64,000 bases of DNA from Jacaranda mimosifolia (GCA_018894105.1 CM032119.1:12293246-12357245); one strand, 5' to 3'; positions 1 to 11,985 are shown, numbered from the stretch's first letter. The notes: a model not told the origin generated them from the letters alone. Program-made: numbers and translations.

Positions 1-2059
1 GGTACTAAATGTTTCTTTATGAAAATAATTGATTGAGAATTAAATATACATTTGACATATATACATCAGGTTGAAATAAAAAATGACGTAGAGAATAAAA
101 TGGAGAATCAAATGTCTAGGCACTTGCAAACTTCCACACAAAAACAAATATAACCACTTGGGCCATCAAGCAAATAAAGACATCCAAAGAACTTTCTTTC
201 AATTTTTTTGTTCATGCCTTTTTACCCTTTGGTTTGGCCTTTATGGTTGACAAAGGCACGACATATACCAAGAATTCCACAAACGTACAAAATCCATCAA
301 CTTTTGGGTTATCGACTTCAGCTGGGTGCACCTTATGGTGCCTAAACACAAGTTTCAAAACTATGCTTCTTTTTCTTATTTTTTTACTTTAGTTTTGGTT
401 ACAATTAGAACTATGTTTCAAAACATGAGGAAGGTGGATAATATTGAAGAGTTCAGAACTTTTGAACAAAAAGGACTAGAAAGCTAGCATCATATAATAG
501 TTTCCTTCTTTTCATCTCAAATTATAACAACTCATTTCAGAGCCATCCTGCCCGCTCATATTCAGTTCGGATAAACTGTGGTCTTTAGGCCAACTTTTGG
601 GAAAATCCCATCAAGTGATATCATCATGAAGCAAACCAGAATAACATCTGTTTTTTCCCTTCTTTTTTGTTTGGGTAAGTCTGAAGAATTCATATGTTTG
701 GAAAGGAAAAAAATTACATGACTTGATGTCAAAGAATGACAAATTTTTCATTCTGTTCATTTGACATTGACTTGAGGCCTTAGCAGAACCAGAGGTTACC
801 TTATCACATCAGTTAAAATCAACCATGATGTTTGGGGCTCATGAAGATGTTTTCACACGGTAAGAATCATTCTCAGGAGAACTGTTTGCTTCTGAAACAG
901 AAATACGTTTTCATAATCATTCATCAGCTGGCCGAGATGTTCAAAAAGTTATTCCTTAACCAGTCTTCAAGCTGTAAGGATACAAATGATTATAACTCCA
1001 TTTCCAGCACGAATACAGACAAAAGTTATTACACAACTTGCCCCCACAAGTAAAGCAGAATGAACAACTGCTGTCTTGAAGCAAGGGTTATAACATTTGA
1101 CGAGGTATGCACAAATCTTGAAGGCTATTTGCTGAACTAGATTCTGAGAAGTTGTGCATAAGAATCCATCCCAAAAACAACATTGGACATAATAGTACTA
1201 TTCAAGTGTACTCATTCAATATTGAACTAGATGCTGTAATAGGACGTGGGTTCTACAGATCTAGAGTCATTTGTTGAAAACCAATACTCTGTTATGAGAG
1301 TTAAACGCTAATGAAATACTATGACACTCACTCCAGGCATCCTGAAATTGATTTGATAAACATGATAGCTTGTTGATCCAGTTTGGAAGAGGCTTCCGTT
1401 AGGAAAAAACATAAGCACAGAAATGAAACCCTACGATGAAGAAAAAACAGACTGCAGAACGCCATGATCATAGCAATGATAATGGCAGTGTAGAGTGAAG
1501 GTAATTAAAGTGTTGGTAATTATAAGCATGCAGATCCTAGGAGATAGAAGAAAAGGACAGAGCAGATTCTTGAGGCCATCATGAGAAAATTCAGCATAAT
1601 GATAAAGCTCGAGCAGAGTAAACTGACAAAACAAAGAAAAAAACAACAAAAATCCAGTTTAGAACAGTATCTGCTGCGTTGAAAAACACATAAAAGCAAT
1701 GATGAATAAATCCATTAGCTACTCTATTTTCAGTGGCTCTCATATTTGGGAGGGGGGAAGGAAAAAGCTGAAGTCAATATCTTTAATCATTACACCAATC
1801 TGCTCTTGCATGGCCAACAACCTCATTTCACCTGAAAAACTAAAAATCCACACACAAAAAAGGCCAAAACTGACCTTCGTAAATAAATCCATCACTTGTT
1901 ACTGGGATTGACATGCAAAATGGGATTCTATCTTTGTTCTCGTCCGACTAATCAGTTCTTTAAAACATCTATCAGGCTATGGGATCAAATATTAGTGCCG
2001 ACCAATACTGTGAAAAAATTATTTTAAAAAAATATATATGATGAATTTTTGGTTGAAAG
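1..2059 (-). other. Region downstream of the MIR166 hairpin, probably partly pri-miRNA
   Basis: No open reading frame here resembles a known protein, and the short frames present are of the length expected by chance. The stretch lies 3' of the MIR166 hairpin on the minus strand. Plant primary microRNA transcripts often run for one to several kilobases and can be spliced, so part of this region may be transcribed with the hairpin; that is inference. Base composition is milder here than in the very AT-rich sequence beyond 2600, which fits a genic or transcribed region. I see no transposon ends or tandem repeats. Confidence 0.35.
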
Positions 2060-2074
2060 GGAGCAAGAAATTGG

Positions 2075-2095
2075 GGGGAATGAAGCCTGGTCCGA
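2075..2095 (-). ncRNA. miR166: Mature miR166 (3p arm)
   Basis: This 21-nt segment of the minus strand is identical to the miR166 sequence conserved across land plants. It starts with U, the preference of ARGONAUTE1/10 guide strands. The expected targets are the START-domain-adjacent sites of class III HD-ZIP mRNAs; no such target gene lies in this window. Confidence 0.96.
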
Positions 2096-2216
2096 CACCA
2101 CCAACGCATGATCCAGGATATTGATATATTTCAACGATCAAGATTTGATCAATTGATCAATAGAAATCATGTAGAAATATGCATATCGAAAGAATCATGA
2201 TAGATCTGGTTAAGGG

Positions 2217-2237
2217 CCTCGAGCCAGACAACATTCC
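2217..2237 (-). ncRNA. miR166*: miR166 star strand (5p arm)
   Basis: On the minus strand this segment matches the common miR166-5p form that begins GGAATGTTGTCTGG and ends CTCGAGG. It would pair with the 3p arm with the usual mismatches and a 2-nt 3' overhang. Its presence separates a real precursor from a lone 21-nt match. Confidence 0.94.
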
Positions 2238-2255
2238 CCTCAAAAAGTAAGCTTC

Positions 2256-3246
2256 CCATCTTCTAAGAATTAGGGTTGCGGAGGGGGAGGGGATGGGTGA
2301 ATATTGAGGGAAGAAGAAAGAATTGAAGATATGATATGTGGGATGTGTTTGGCGTTGGTGTGAGAAGAAAGAGTGGGATAGGGGGGAGATAAATAAAGGA
2401 CGGGGATGGAAAGAGGGCATGTAAAAAAAGACAAACAAAGTCATAAAAGCGAAGCAACAAACACCATGACCCTACACCTTTCATAATCAAAAGGAAATTA
2501 CTCTACCACCATCACCGCCCCCCAACCCCAACTCCCCATCTCCATTCCTCCTTCTTTACCATCTTTACTTCTATATTTTGTCTTTTTCTTTTTCTTTAAG
2601 AAAAAAAGATATCACCTATCACCAATTAATTATTCACAATTTCTTCCCCTTCCATTTATTGATAAGGCAAAGAGTTTTTATTTAAATAAACTAATTTAAG
2701 ATAATTAATTATTAATAACTTTTTTTTACTTAAAACCAGAAAATGTCATGATCCATAAAGTAAATAATAGTAAGTGATATATAGGTTTATCATTATTACT
2801 GTCATTGTTGTTGTTGTTGATATTGTTGTTATTGTAGTTATGTAGCAAACTTATTGGTAATGAAAAACTAGAAAAGTTGATATTTATTCCTAGAAGTTCT
2901 TGAAATTTTACATCTTAGAATAATTAATTAATAAGTTATGTGGTACGATTTATATTAGATCAATTATATATAAATAATTAAATTTGGATCAAAAGATTTC
3001 TAAGAGTAATTACTTGTACATAATTATAGCACTTAATTTATAAATTACTTGGAGTAAAGATATCTTTAAATGTTAAAGTTACAGCAAAAGTCGAGATTTG
3101 AGTGCATATATAATTATGCACTTAACCGCATATATAGTATCCACGATTACACAAAATTCCCTTAATAGTTCTATTCCGGTTGTATATATGCATATGATGT
3201 ACTGTGCTTATCATTCACCCCCCATAGGCCATAGGCATCTCAATTC
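2256..3246 (-). promoter_or_regulatory. Probable MIR166 upstream and leader region
   Basis: Upstream of the hairpin on the minus strand, 2260-2570 is pyrimidine-rich on the transcribed strand, as plant 5' leaders often are. Beyond 2600 the sequence becomes very AT-rich. I could not place a convincing TATA box; a weak TTTATTTAT lies on the minus strand near 2389-2398. No protein-coding sequence is seen. The promoter role is inferred only from position relative to the hairpin. Confidence 0.4.
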
Positions 3247-3249
3247 TCA

Positions 3250-5039
3250 AGAGCATGTTTGATACTGACCACTAATAATCTCACATAATCAAAGCCCGAT
3301 GAGATTAGTTGCAATTTGTTTGGATTAATATTTCTGTTTGATAGGTAAAATTGTAGTATTTCATAATCTTGGATTCTTGTTTAATTTGGAATATTGAGAA
3401 AGATTATTTTATGAAATTCCAAAATTGACCTCATTTGTGGATAACATTTATCTTTCACTTGCCGGCTATATAAATGAGACTGAATTGAAAGTTTTCTCAC
3501 ATTGCAATACCATCATTTTCAGTAAATGCAAATATTGAAAATGATGTTGTGCGTTTGACTAAAATCTCATTATAATTAATTTAACTGATTTACTACATAC
3601 TAACGGATAAGAACTAAGTAAGAACTAAAATAGTATTGAGAAAACTCTTTCCATATTTATATTTAAACACTTTTCAATGCTTATTTCAAAATTTAAAATT
3701 TAAAAAAAAAATTAATTATATTTTATTAAACAAGTCATTTATAAATTTAAATTATATTCAAATTTTAAATTATATTTTAAATTCTAATAATTTTAAATAA
3801 TACCTAGAAATAATAAAATTATAAATAATTTTTAATTATATTTTCAAATTTGAATTGATCTTTGATCTTTGTCAAATGATATTAACTAATGCAGTTGGTA
3901 AAATTATCATAAAAAAATTCAATAATAATGGACAAATTTAAGTTTAAAATATCCTAAACTACATTAAATAAATATTCACTTTTTTTAAAAGTAAAAATTC
4001 AAGAATTTATTGTAAAAAATTTCAAATATTTAAAACTATTTAAAAAAAAAGCTAAATTAAGTAATTATTTTCCAAACATGAGAATACTTGTTATTTTTAT
4101 TTATTATTTTTTCATGCTTGGAAATTTATTTTGTTATTAACTTGTTAAATTTTGTGTTATTTCTAAAAATTAGTTAATTTGAAAAAATATTTTAATATAC
4201 ATTAAAACCTATATTTATGAATTTTCTTTATTTTTAAAGTTTTCATTGTAATAAAGAATAACTATTTGGAAATTTTAAATTTTAAATTTTCATGCTTGTT
4301 TCCAAATTAATATTTAAATATAATTTTAAATTATATTTTATTGCACAAGTTTTTTTTAAATCAAAATTATATTTGAAACTCTAATAATTTTAAATTATAT
4401 TTAGAAACAATGAAATTAAAAACCAAATCTTATTTTAAATTTTAAAATTTAAATAATCATTCAAAATTCAAAATGTAATTAAAATATATTTAAATTAAAA
4501 ATATAATTTAAATTTTAAAATTTATTTCCAAATAACTAATTTTGAAAAATAACAAAAGTTTAACAAGTAAATAACTAAATCAATTTCCGAACAAGTGGTG
4601 GTTTTAATATAACTTATAATATTTATAATGTTTGGGAAAGATATACTTAATTTATCTTTTTGAAAATTTACTTTTTTGAAAACTTTTAATGTCAATATAA
4701 AAAATAAAACGTGGAAAAACGTTGGTCCAACAGAAACGTGCGTCCAGCTGAGGGAAAAAACATGAGTATAAATTGAATAGTGATAGAACCATGAAAAGGG
4801 GCAAGATAGTAATTAGCCCGCATCAAACGGTGGACAAATGTGTCCATCAATATTTTAGTTGCAATGGGCCGAAGAGAATCGCACATCCAGACCTGGGATT
4901 TAATTTGAGGTTTATTCATGAACAGTGCGGGCTCAGAACTTACTCCATTCAACCCATCACCATAATTTCAGATATCAAACAGCTTACTAGTAGAGATTAA
5001 AGGGTCTAGTAACCATAATCTCATGTATCAAACGTGGCC
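3250..5039. mobile_element. AT-rich 1.8-kb element with Tourist-like ends
   Basis: The left end (AGAGCATGTTTGATAC at 3250) is nearly matched, inverted, by the right end (GTATCAAACGTGGCC, 5025-5039). Both are flanked by TCA (3247-3249 and 5040-5042), a target duplication of the TNA type used by PIF/Harbinger elements. Inside, further short motifs related to the ends occur (ATAATCTCA near 3281 and again near 5019). No transposase frame is present, so the element would be non-autonomous. The interior is mostly A/T runs. The ends are short and imperfect, so this remains a moderate call. Confidence 0.5.
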
Positions 5040-5042
5040 TCA

Positions 5043-5513
5043 AATATCTTAATAATCCAAGCAATATATATATATATATATATATAGCATTCACATTGGA
5101 TATATATGTAGCTCCTACATTTCTATCTCATACAAATTAATGATGCGATCATGAGGACGTACATAATTGCACCAAACCACCTTGATCTCACCTCAGCTCA
5201 AGTTACTTTATCCCTTTGTTAGGGGAAATATGGCCAGTTCTGGCAATACACGTATGGCAGAATCATATGTAGTCTCTCCTCTTTGACCGTAGTAGGTATC
5301 ATCAATACATATAGGTTGTTGGCAAAATTGCAACTTGGGTCATGAATTGGGCCGATTTTATATTCAGACATCTATTATGGGATAGCAATTTAAAGACATG
5401 AAGAAAAAAAAAAATTGACTATTGCAGTCTAAATTGGATGGAGATGGTCAATGTCAGGTGCATCTTCCCACGTGATGAAAATATTGGGGATTTTGAGTTT
5501 CGAAGAAAATTAA
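5043..5513. other. Intergenic, (TA)n tract near 5065-5086
   Basis: This is ordinary AT-rich intergenic sequence with a short TA dinucleotide tract. I see no supported gene. Confidence 0.5.
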
Positions 5514-5964
5514 CACTAAAAAAAAAAAAAAAAGTTTATTACAAAATAATACGTAATAATATAAAAGTTATCACTAATTATATATATTGGGTAACAAAAA
5601 ATTTAATAATTTTTACAAATTTAATAGTGATAATAATAGTATTTAAGTTATTACCATTGGTAATTAATGAAACTCTAATGGTGAAAATTTAGTAACAATA
5701 AAAATCTTGTCACAAATTATATTGATAATTTTTATTGTTATTATATTGTCACCATAGAGCTGTCACTAATTGTTAATTGTAACATCTTAAAATATTAGTT
5801 TTTGTTATTAATGAGCCATATTGTCATAAAATAAAAATTATTGCCACCTAAAAAATATCATCAGTGATAAAATAAAAGCTATTGTCACTTAATACATATC
5901 ATGAATGACAATTTTTTCATTATCACTTACTATTTTATTACTAAGATAATATTTTTTGTAGTAG
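5514..5964. repeat. CACTA-like non-autonomous element, copy 1
   Basis: The segment begins CACTA followed by a run of A at 5514 and ends TTTTTTGTAGTAG near 5964, an imperfect terminal inverted pair typical of degraded CACTA elements. The interior repeats the motif TTGTCACTAAT and its relatives. A related copy lies at about 10625-10976. There is no coding capacity; copy limits are approximate. Confidence 0.5.
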
Positions 5965-5982
5965 GTGACTTGGAGCAAGATA

Positions 5983-6283
5983 CACTATTAAAAAAGAAGA
6001 TATTAGCGATCGCTTAAGCAGTTACTAAATAAGCAAAATTTGATCATTAATAATTTGGTGACCAATTTATTAACTGTTTGGGTCAGTCACAAAACTTCTT
6101 GTCATTAAGTAGTGTATTGTCGGTCACTAAATGCTCACTAATTATTGACCACTTAGTGACCAACATCTAGGGTCACTAATAATACATGATTTTAAAAAAA
6201 AATTGTATAATTATTAGGATAATTAGTGATCAATTAATGATTGCATACATGCAATCGCTGATTCAAAATGGGTTAAAAAAGTG
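5983..6283. repeat. Short CACTA-like element
   Basis: The left end reads CACTATTAAAAAAG...TTAGCGATCGC and the right end, inverted, CACTTTTTTAACC...TCAGCGATTGC, giving 30-bp imperfect terminal repeats around about 300 bp. The interior carries many GTCACTAA-type motifs. No target duplication is clear. The call rests only on the end structure. Confidence 0.4.
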
Positions 6284-7590
6284 TTTTTTTAACTTTGCAA
6301 CCTTGTAGGTTCAAATACTTGATCTATTATTTATAAGATGACTTACTGACCACTAGACCAAATACATATTTGTATATTAGTTTCTATAATATAACATATA
6401 TCACAAAACAAACTTAAAAGTAATTAAAATTAACATTATTATTAATAAGTTACTATTATTTTTGAGTTTTAAACTATAACGAAATTAACAATCGCTCATT
6501 TCATACTTGTATAATTTTTTTACAATCTAGTCAAGTACAATGTTTATTATGTAAACCTATTACTTCCAAATTCTAGACATATTTATCCCAATATATACAC
6601 TCATTAAAGTAGTATAAACATACTAATATATATAATAATAAATAGTAATAAATGTATAATATATAATATTATATTTGTATATGTATTAGTATACATATGT
6701 TTACTCATAATATATCTATATATCATATATTATTAACAAATATATATTAATTAATTCTCATATATATATATTATTTTTTTTATAAGAATATTACTCTTAT
6801 TTTATTTCTTAATTTTTGCCTATAAATACACTTATAAATGTTCAACTATGTCATTTTAATATAAAAACATTTAATAATTATATATTTATGTGTAAAATTC
6901 TATGTAATTTTTTATAACGGTAATTAAGTATGTAAGGATAAAATGATAAAAAAAAAAAAAAACTAAAAAAGGCTGAATGGATCAAACTAATTGATTAAAT
7001 AAAAAGGGTCAGAGAGCCAAAAATCTATTAAGCTTGGGAAGAAGGGTAGTAAAACCCTAATAGGTCTAAGCTAATTAAAGATAAATTATAAATTATCAAA
7101 TTAATTGCGATTGAATTCTAAAAAAATTAAAACTTACACATCAAAATTTAAAATATCAAATATCCTTCAAATTTATAAGATTTTATTTGATACGGATTTA
7201 TCATATAAATTTTTAAAAAATATATAATTTATCACTTTAAGCCATATAATTTTAATAATTATTATTTGTCTATTTAACAATGTTAAAATAAAAAATATAT
7301 CAAAAATATAATTAAATTTTGTTGAATTTATTTATTAAATTAAAAATGAAATAGAAATTAAACTATAAAAGTTTAAGTCTATCCTCTTAACTATATAATT
7401 CAAAATTACATAGTACTATTAAAATAATAAATATATCTAAAATAGTCCAATTTAATATAAATATATTTTATTTATTAACTCAAACATAATAAAATAAAAA
7501 TTAAATAATAAAAATTTAAGTGTATCCTCTTAATTATACAAACAACTTTCTCGTATTTTTGAAAATCATGCAATAAACACTCCCAAAAGT
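6284..7590. other. AT-rich intergenic sequence without genes
   Basis: Very AT-rich sequence with homopolymer A and T runs and TATA-type dinucleotide stretches around 6620-6780. I see no coding sequence or transposon end. Confidence 0.5.
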
Positions 7591-7639
7591 GTTGGTGTAA
7601 CTCCCGTGTGGATGTATGTGACTGGATGTGAATTTTTAT

Positions 7640-8110
7640 GTATAAAAAGACAATTATACCCTCATTTATAAAGCCATTGGATTTCATCCTTAAGATATCA
7701 ACGGTCCAGATTAAATCCCATTATATTTCTTTCGAAAAAATATTAAAAAATATGAATAATATATTATTATATATTACGTAATACATATGTATAATATATA
7801 TAATTTAATATATATTATTTTATATTTATCTCCCCTCCCCACCCAACAAAACCACCAGCAGCCACAGGCAACCATTTTGCTACTATGGCCACTACCATGG
7901 CAGCCAGTAGGAACAAAAGGGGCCAAAAAAAAAAAAAAGAAAAAAAAGAACGAAAAACAGCGGCCAAAACGGCCGCCAGGCTGCAAAGCTGCCATGGCCA
8001 AATCCAACCAATATGCACATGCCATGGCAACCTATTAGGGTTGGGGATAGGGTGGTCTTGGGAAGGGTTTATATTAGATATATATATGTGTGTGTGTGTG
8101 TGTGTCTTGG
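7640..8110 (-). repeat. Repeat with GC-rich core related to 9.2-9.6 kb, inverted
   Basis: The segment near 7676-7722, read on the minus strand, matches 9511-9555 (shared CCAACGGTTGATAT-type core). Both copies also have an AT-rich flank followed by a GC-rich island of about 170 bp full of CCATGGC motifs (7830-8030 and 9188-9350). The reading frames across the island exist in several frames on both strands and are low-complexity, so I do not call a gene. (TG)n follows at about 8087-8104. Copy limits are uncertain. Confidence 0.4.
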
Positions 8111-8652
8111 GAAGGGGTCTGACCAGATCCAACCAGTATGTTTTGGTTTTCTTGTATTTATTTTTTGATTTTTGTGTAATTTTTTTTCTTTTTTGTTCAA
8201 GTGTAGTAAATGTGCAGATGTAGCAGGTTTAATTGTGACATCATACGCCATGCAGGAGATAGGAGAATGTCTGGACTGACGTGGTGTCAAATCAACTACC
8301 ACATAGACATGGGCCGCTGACAAATGTAATTCGAGTCAAATTTGTCCTTAAATTGTCAAATTTTTAAATGTAGTGTACTAATTTTGCAGCCCGAAAAGTT
8401 AACATCCTACTTTTTCTGTAGGATCAAGTTACAAGACCAATTTTGCATTTTTCCCTAAAAAATTTATAGTCCCAATGACATATAATTAAGCATTAAATAC
8501 TTGTAATTAAATTAATATTTAACTTTTGGAAAGAATGACTTATATTATTGCAATACTCAACTTGAAGATTGAGATTGGTGTGAAATTAGCTACCATTTCC
8601 AGATTTTACAACAAACTCAACATAAAATCCAATATAATTTTATTTTATTTTT
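8111..8652. other. Intergenic sequence, nothing recognised
   Basis: No supported gene or repeat end was found between the GC-rich repeat and the long-TIR element. Confidence 0.4.
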
Positions 8653-8663
8653 CTCTTTTGCCC

Positions 8664-9734
8664 GAGCAAATTGCATTTTACAACCCCCCCCCCCCCCCCC
8701 CGCGGTTGAAAATGGAAAAGAGCGAAAAATCCCTTTATGAAAAAAAAAAAAAAAAAAAAAGGCAACAAACCTCCTTGTGATTTTAAATTATGCACACTAC
8801 CTCCCTTTCAAAATTTGCTATAATTTTTCCCTAATTTCAATAGGTAAAGACTATATTACCCACATTTTCAATTTTATTTATTTATTCATTTTAAATATAT
8901 TTTTATATATCTTTTTTCATCTCTTTTATACCAATTTTTTTATTTTTAAATTTAAAAACTATTTTTAATTTTTTTATTTTCATCTTTCTAATTTATTTAT
9001 TTATATATATAAATATAAAATATATAATATAATAAACATAAATATATAAATACATTATAAATATATAAATACATAAATGTATAATATAATATATTATAAA
9101 TACATAAAAATATTTATGCATATATTTATACATAATATATTATTTATACATAATATAAATAAAAAATTTATTATATTATATATAATATCCCCCACCCCAC
9201 CTGCCATAGCCGCTCGTAGGGACCTCACAGAGTCCTCCATGGCTGCTACAAAATCATACAGGTGACCTCCATGGCTGCCTGCAAACACGGCCATGCCGGC
9301 CATGGCAGCATTCGCCAACGACCATGGCCACCGCTTGCGGGGTGGGGAAGGGTTGGATGTGTTGCGGGGGGTGGTTTGTGGGTTTATATATATGTATATA
9401 TAATATACATTATATTTTATATATAAATATGTGTATGTAGGTATATATATATATAAATATTTTTTATATTTTATATTTTTTTTATAGATAGAAGTAATTT
9501 GAATCATCAATTTTTTCAATGGATCCAACGGTTGATATTTAGGGATAAAATTGATATTTCAACAGCAAAAACTTTAGAACCAACTGCGTTTGCCGTGCGT
9601 GATTTGTATCGCCGGTCGAAGGGGGGTAATTCTATTTTTTTTAAAACATAAGGGGGGCACTGCCTATTTTTTTTTCATAAAGAGTTTTTTTAACTCTTTT
9701 CCATTTTTACAGGGGGTAAAACCTAATTTGCCTC
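8664..9734. mobile_element. Non-autonomous element with about 100-bp terminal inverted repeats (MULE-like)
   Basis: The left arm (8664 to about 8775: GAGCAAATTG, TTTTAC, poly-C, AATGGAAAAGAG, TTTATG plus poly-A, then GGCA) is mirrored in inverted order by the right arm (about 9640-9734). The flanks TTTTGCCCG and TTTTCCCCC (8656-8664 and 9735-9743) look like an imperfect 9-bp target duplication, the size used by Mutator-like elements. The interior holds the GC-rich CCATGGC island and AT tracts. No transposase is present. Homopolymers in the left arm (18 C at about 8684, 20 A at about 8741) are expanded relative to the right arm. Confidence 0.65.
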
Positions 9735-9742
9735 TTTTCCCC

Positions 9743-10624
9743 CAATGATCAAACTTAAAATTATCCATAAGCTTTTGGGAAAGAAACAAACAGTGGGGAA
9801 CTTTTTCTTAGAAAGTATTTTTTTTTCATGCAAACTAAAAGTATAGAGGGTCCTATCCAGTACCCATGGCCCATCTTTGCTGTAGAATTAAGAGGTAAGC
9901 AGTGGTGAATTATTTATAAGCTCCTACATGCATGATTACAGCAATTATTTTGCCACAACTATTATGATCCGTGACATCTATGATCATCTTCATTTTGGCA
10001 ATGGCTTTGCCAAAAGATGGGGACAAGCAAGAAATGATTACTTGAAAATGTGAAAGAGATACATATCTAGGTTTGACTTGTATGCTAAACGAACAAAAGA
10101 AAAAGGGTCACTTAATCTTATATCAGAAAAGATTTCTGCTGTTTGCATTGTTCATCAATCAGTCGTGAACATATTTGAAAAGATTGTTTCATATGCTCTC
10201 GCGCTAGCTAGCTAGCTAGCTAGCTAGCTAAGCTAGTTGTATAAATTTCAAAAAAATTTGCTTAGGTGGTTGAGAAATATGTGACACATGGGTGAGAATA
10301 CTAGCTAGCATGATTTTTCTGTTTGCGAGGTGGAGGGAGAAAAGTGAAATTATTGGATAAATGTTATCAACTCAAACCCTAGAAGAAATTGTTTTTCAGA
10401 TCTTTGACTTTTGTGAATGGCTGTTTATGCATATGATTTACTTTTTTTGTGTGAACAATATTAACTTTGAAATAGCTATAATTATATAATAACTTCTTTC
10501 TTCTTTTTTTTTTTTTTCCAAAAAAAGCACTAATAAAAATAATAAGCGATATATAATACAAAAATTTTAAGTAGTTATATATATATACACACACACATAT
10601 TAATTGATAAGAGATTTTGTTTTA
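9743..10624. other. Intergenic; GCTA microsatellite at 10203-10235
   Basis: No gene is supported. A (GCTA)n tract of about eight units lies at 10203-10235. A small palindrome (TTTTGGCAA/TTGCCAAAA) sits near 9992-10014. Confidence 0.5.
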
Positions 10625-10976
10625 TCACCTTAAAGATTTTTACGTATTAAATGGTAATAAAAATAGTGTTTAAGTTGTCATCATTGACAATTAGTAAGAC
10701 ACCTATAGTAGCAACCCATTATCAATGAAAATTTTGTCACAAATTATATTAATAACTCTTATTATTACTAAGTTGTCACAGCAGTGGTGTCACTAATTGT
10801 CAATTATGACACTTAAAATATTAATTTTTGTGAGTATTTAACTATATTGTGACAAAATAAGTAAAAATATCATTAGTGACAATACAAAAACTATTGTCAC
10901 TTAATATATGCCATTAATGACAATTCTTACATTGTTATTTATTATTTTATCACTAATATTCTACTTTTTTTTTTAG
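10625..10976. repeat. CACTA-like non-autonomous element, copy 2
   Basis: This segment is related along its length to 5514-5964: both contain, in the same order, GTCACAAATTATATT, TGTCACTAATTGT, ACTATTGTCACTTAATA and a terminal poly-T. It is shorter than copy 1 by internal deletions, and its ends are less clear. No coding capacity. Confidence 0.5.
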
Positions 10977-11200
10977 GGATGTGAAGGATAGAAATTTCTA
11001 AGACAGCGGCTACCTTGCCAAAATAGCTATAGTAGGGGAAGTTCTTATATTGACCAGATGTGAAAATATTAAAAGTTGAAATTATGTGATATGATTGGTA
11101 TATTGTGATTTTCACACCCATAAATTAATATAAAATTTTAAGTGGAAAGAGAGAGTAAAATCAATAATTAGTGAAGATTTCTTTTCACCATCACCAAAAG
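10977..11200. other. Intergenic, nothing recognised
   Basis: Short stretch without supported features. Confidence 0.4.
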
Positions 11201-11372
11201 TTTTTGACCTAAATGCGTGGGAAACAGGAGTTTATACAACAACTTTTTTGACCTTAAATTCCCAAATCACAACATTAATTTGGAGGTTTTTGACCTAAGT
11301 GCATGGGAAACAGGAGTTTATACAACAACTTTTTTGACCTTTAAGTTCCCAAATCACAACATTAATTTGACC
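11201..11372. repeat. 86-bp tandem duplication
   Basis: Two adjacent 86-bp units (11201-11286 and 11287-11372) begin TTTTTGACCTAA and differ at only a few positions. The open frame through them is a by-product of the repeat and is not called as a gene. Confidence 0.85.
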
Positions 11373-11849
11373 TACCCACTCCTAAATCCCATAGCATAAT
11401 TAACCTTGAATTTTACTCCTCATTAGTACTCGATCTGTCAATCACATTGATCTTTGCGTTGCAATCTTCAATCTTTAAAGTTAATATATCTTGCTAAAAA
11501 GCTTTCAATTATTACACCCATATTCTCCGTGCTTTATTTGATCAAACCAAATGTAGTAGTGGTCTGCCTCAAAAAGTATTCTTTTTTTTTGGCTAAAGTT
11601 ATGTGATAAAATATCACCTGCTTTACATTCAGTCATTCCATGATTAAAAGAAAAAGGATTAAGATAAGAATGTCAATATCTTAATTATAATTCCCTTGAA
11701 GCTTACGTTGTGTCTATTGTTGCTGGATGATTTATTAGCACACACAGAGCTTATTAATTTGGGATCTTCTCAAATCACAAAAATTAGCTAGGCTAAGATT
11801 GAGTATACATATGGACAATTGGCATCTTTAACTGTATTATAATCATATT
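11373..11849. other. Intergenic, nothing recognised
   Basis: AT-rich sequence with no supported gene, repeat or RNA. Confidence 0.4.
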
Positions 11850-11985
11850 TGCAAGTTTATTCTCAAGTGGCCTTTGACCCAATGTCACACATAACATGTA
11901 AGCTCAAAGGTTCGAATCTAGCAGACTTTTGGAAAGCGTGTGTATAAATAAATAAATAAATAAATATATATATATATATATATTT
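11850..11985 (+). repeat. Possible tRNA-derived SINE
   Basis: A box-B-like GGTTCGAATCTA lies at 11909-11920, about 45 bp downstream of an A-box-like AGTGGCC stretch. The segment ends in a (TAAA)n plus (TA)n tail at 11943-11983. This layout (RNA polymerase III promoter, short body, simple tail) is that of plant SINEs. The box A match is weak, and no target duplication was identified. Confidence 0.35.

Larger units (their letters stand above)
2060..2255 (-). ncRNA. MIR166: MIR166 microRNA precursor (fold-back)
   Basis: Read on the minus strand, 2075-2095 is the complete 21-nt canonical miR166 sequence (it begins TCGGACCAGG and ends TTCATTCCCC). The opposite arm at 2217-2237 is the matching miR166 star/5p strand (GGAATGTTGT...CTCGAGG). 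The arms are separated by about 121 nt and pair in the usual imperfect way; pairing extends beyond the duplex into flanking GGGAAGC and GCTCCC. miR166 is known to guide cleavage of class III HD-ZIP transcription factor mRNAs (PHABULOSA, REVOLUTA and relatives), setting leaf polarity and vascular and meristem patterning. The 5p-then-3p order on the minus strand fixes transcription leftward, with the promoter at coordinates above 2260. Hairpin limits are approximate. The locus letter cannot be assigned. Confidence 0.96.

Noticed and set aside
832..1911. Short frames of 70-73 codons in the pri-MIR166 downstream region
   Set aside because: Length and composition are as expected by chance.
2157..2490. 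Minus-strand frames of 75 and 95 codons just upstream of and across the MIR166 hairpin
   Set aside because: They overlap the microRNA precursor and its pyrimidine-rich leader; no protein family is recognised. A pri-miRNA-encoded peptide cannot be excluded but has no support here.
7774..8323. Overlapping frames of 80-112 codons on both strands
   Set aside because: They run through poly-A, poly-T, (TG)n and the CCATGGC island; composition alone explains them.
9094..9528. 144-codon minus-strand frame
   Set aside because: It is made of Tyr/Ile-rich translation of AT tracts plus the GC-rich island of a transposon; no domain is visible.
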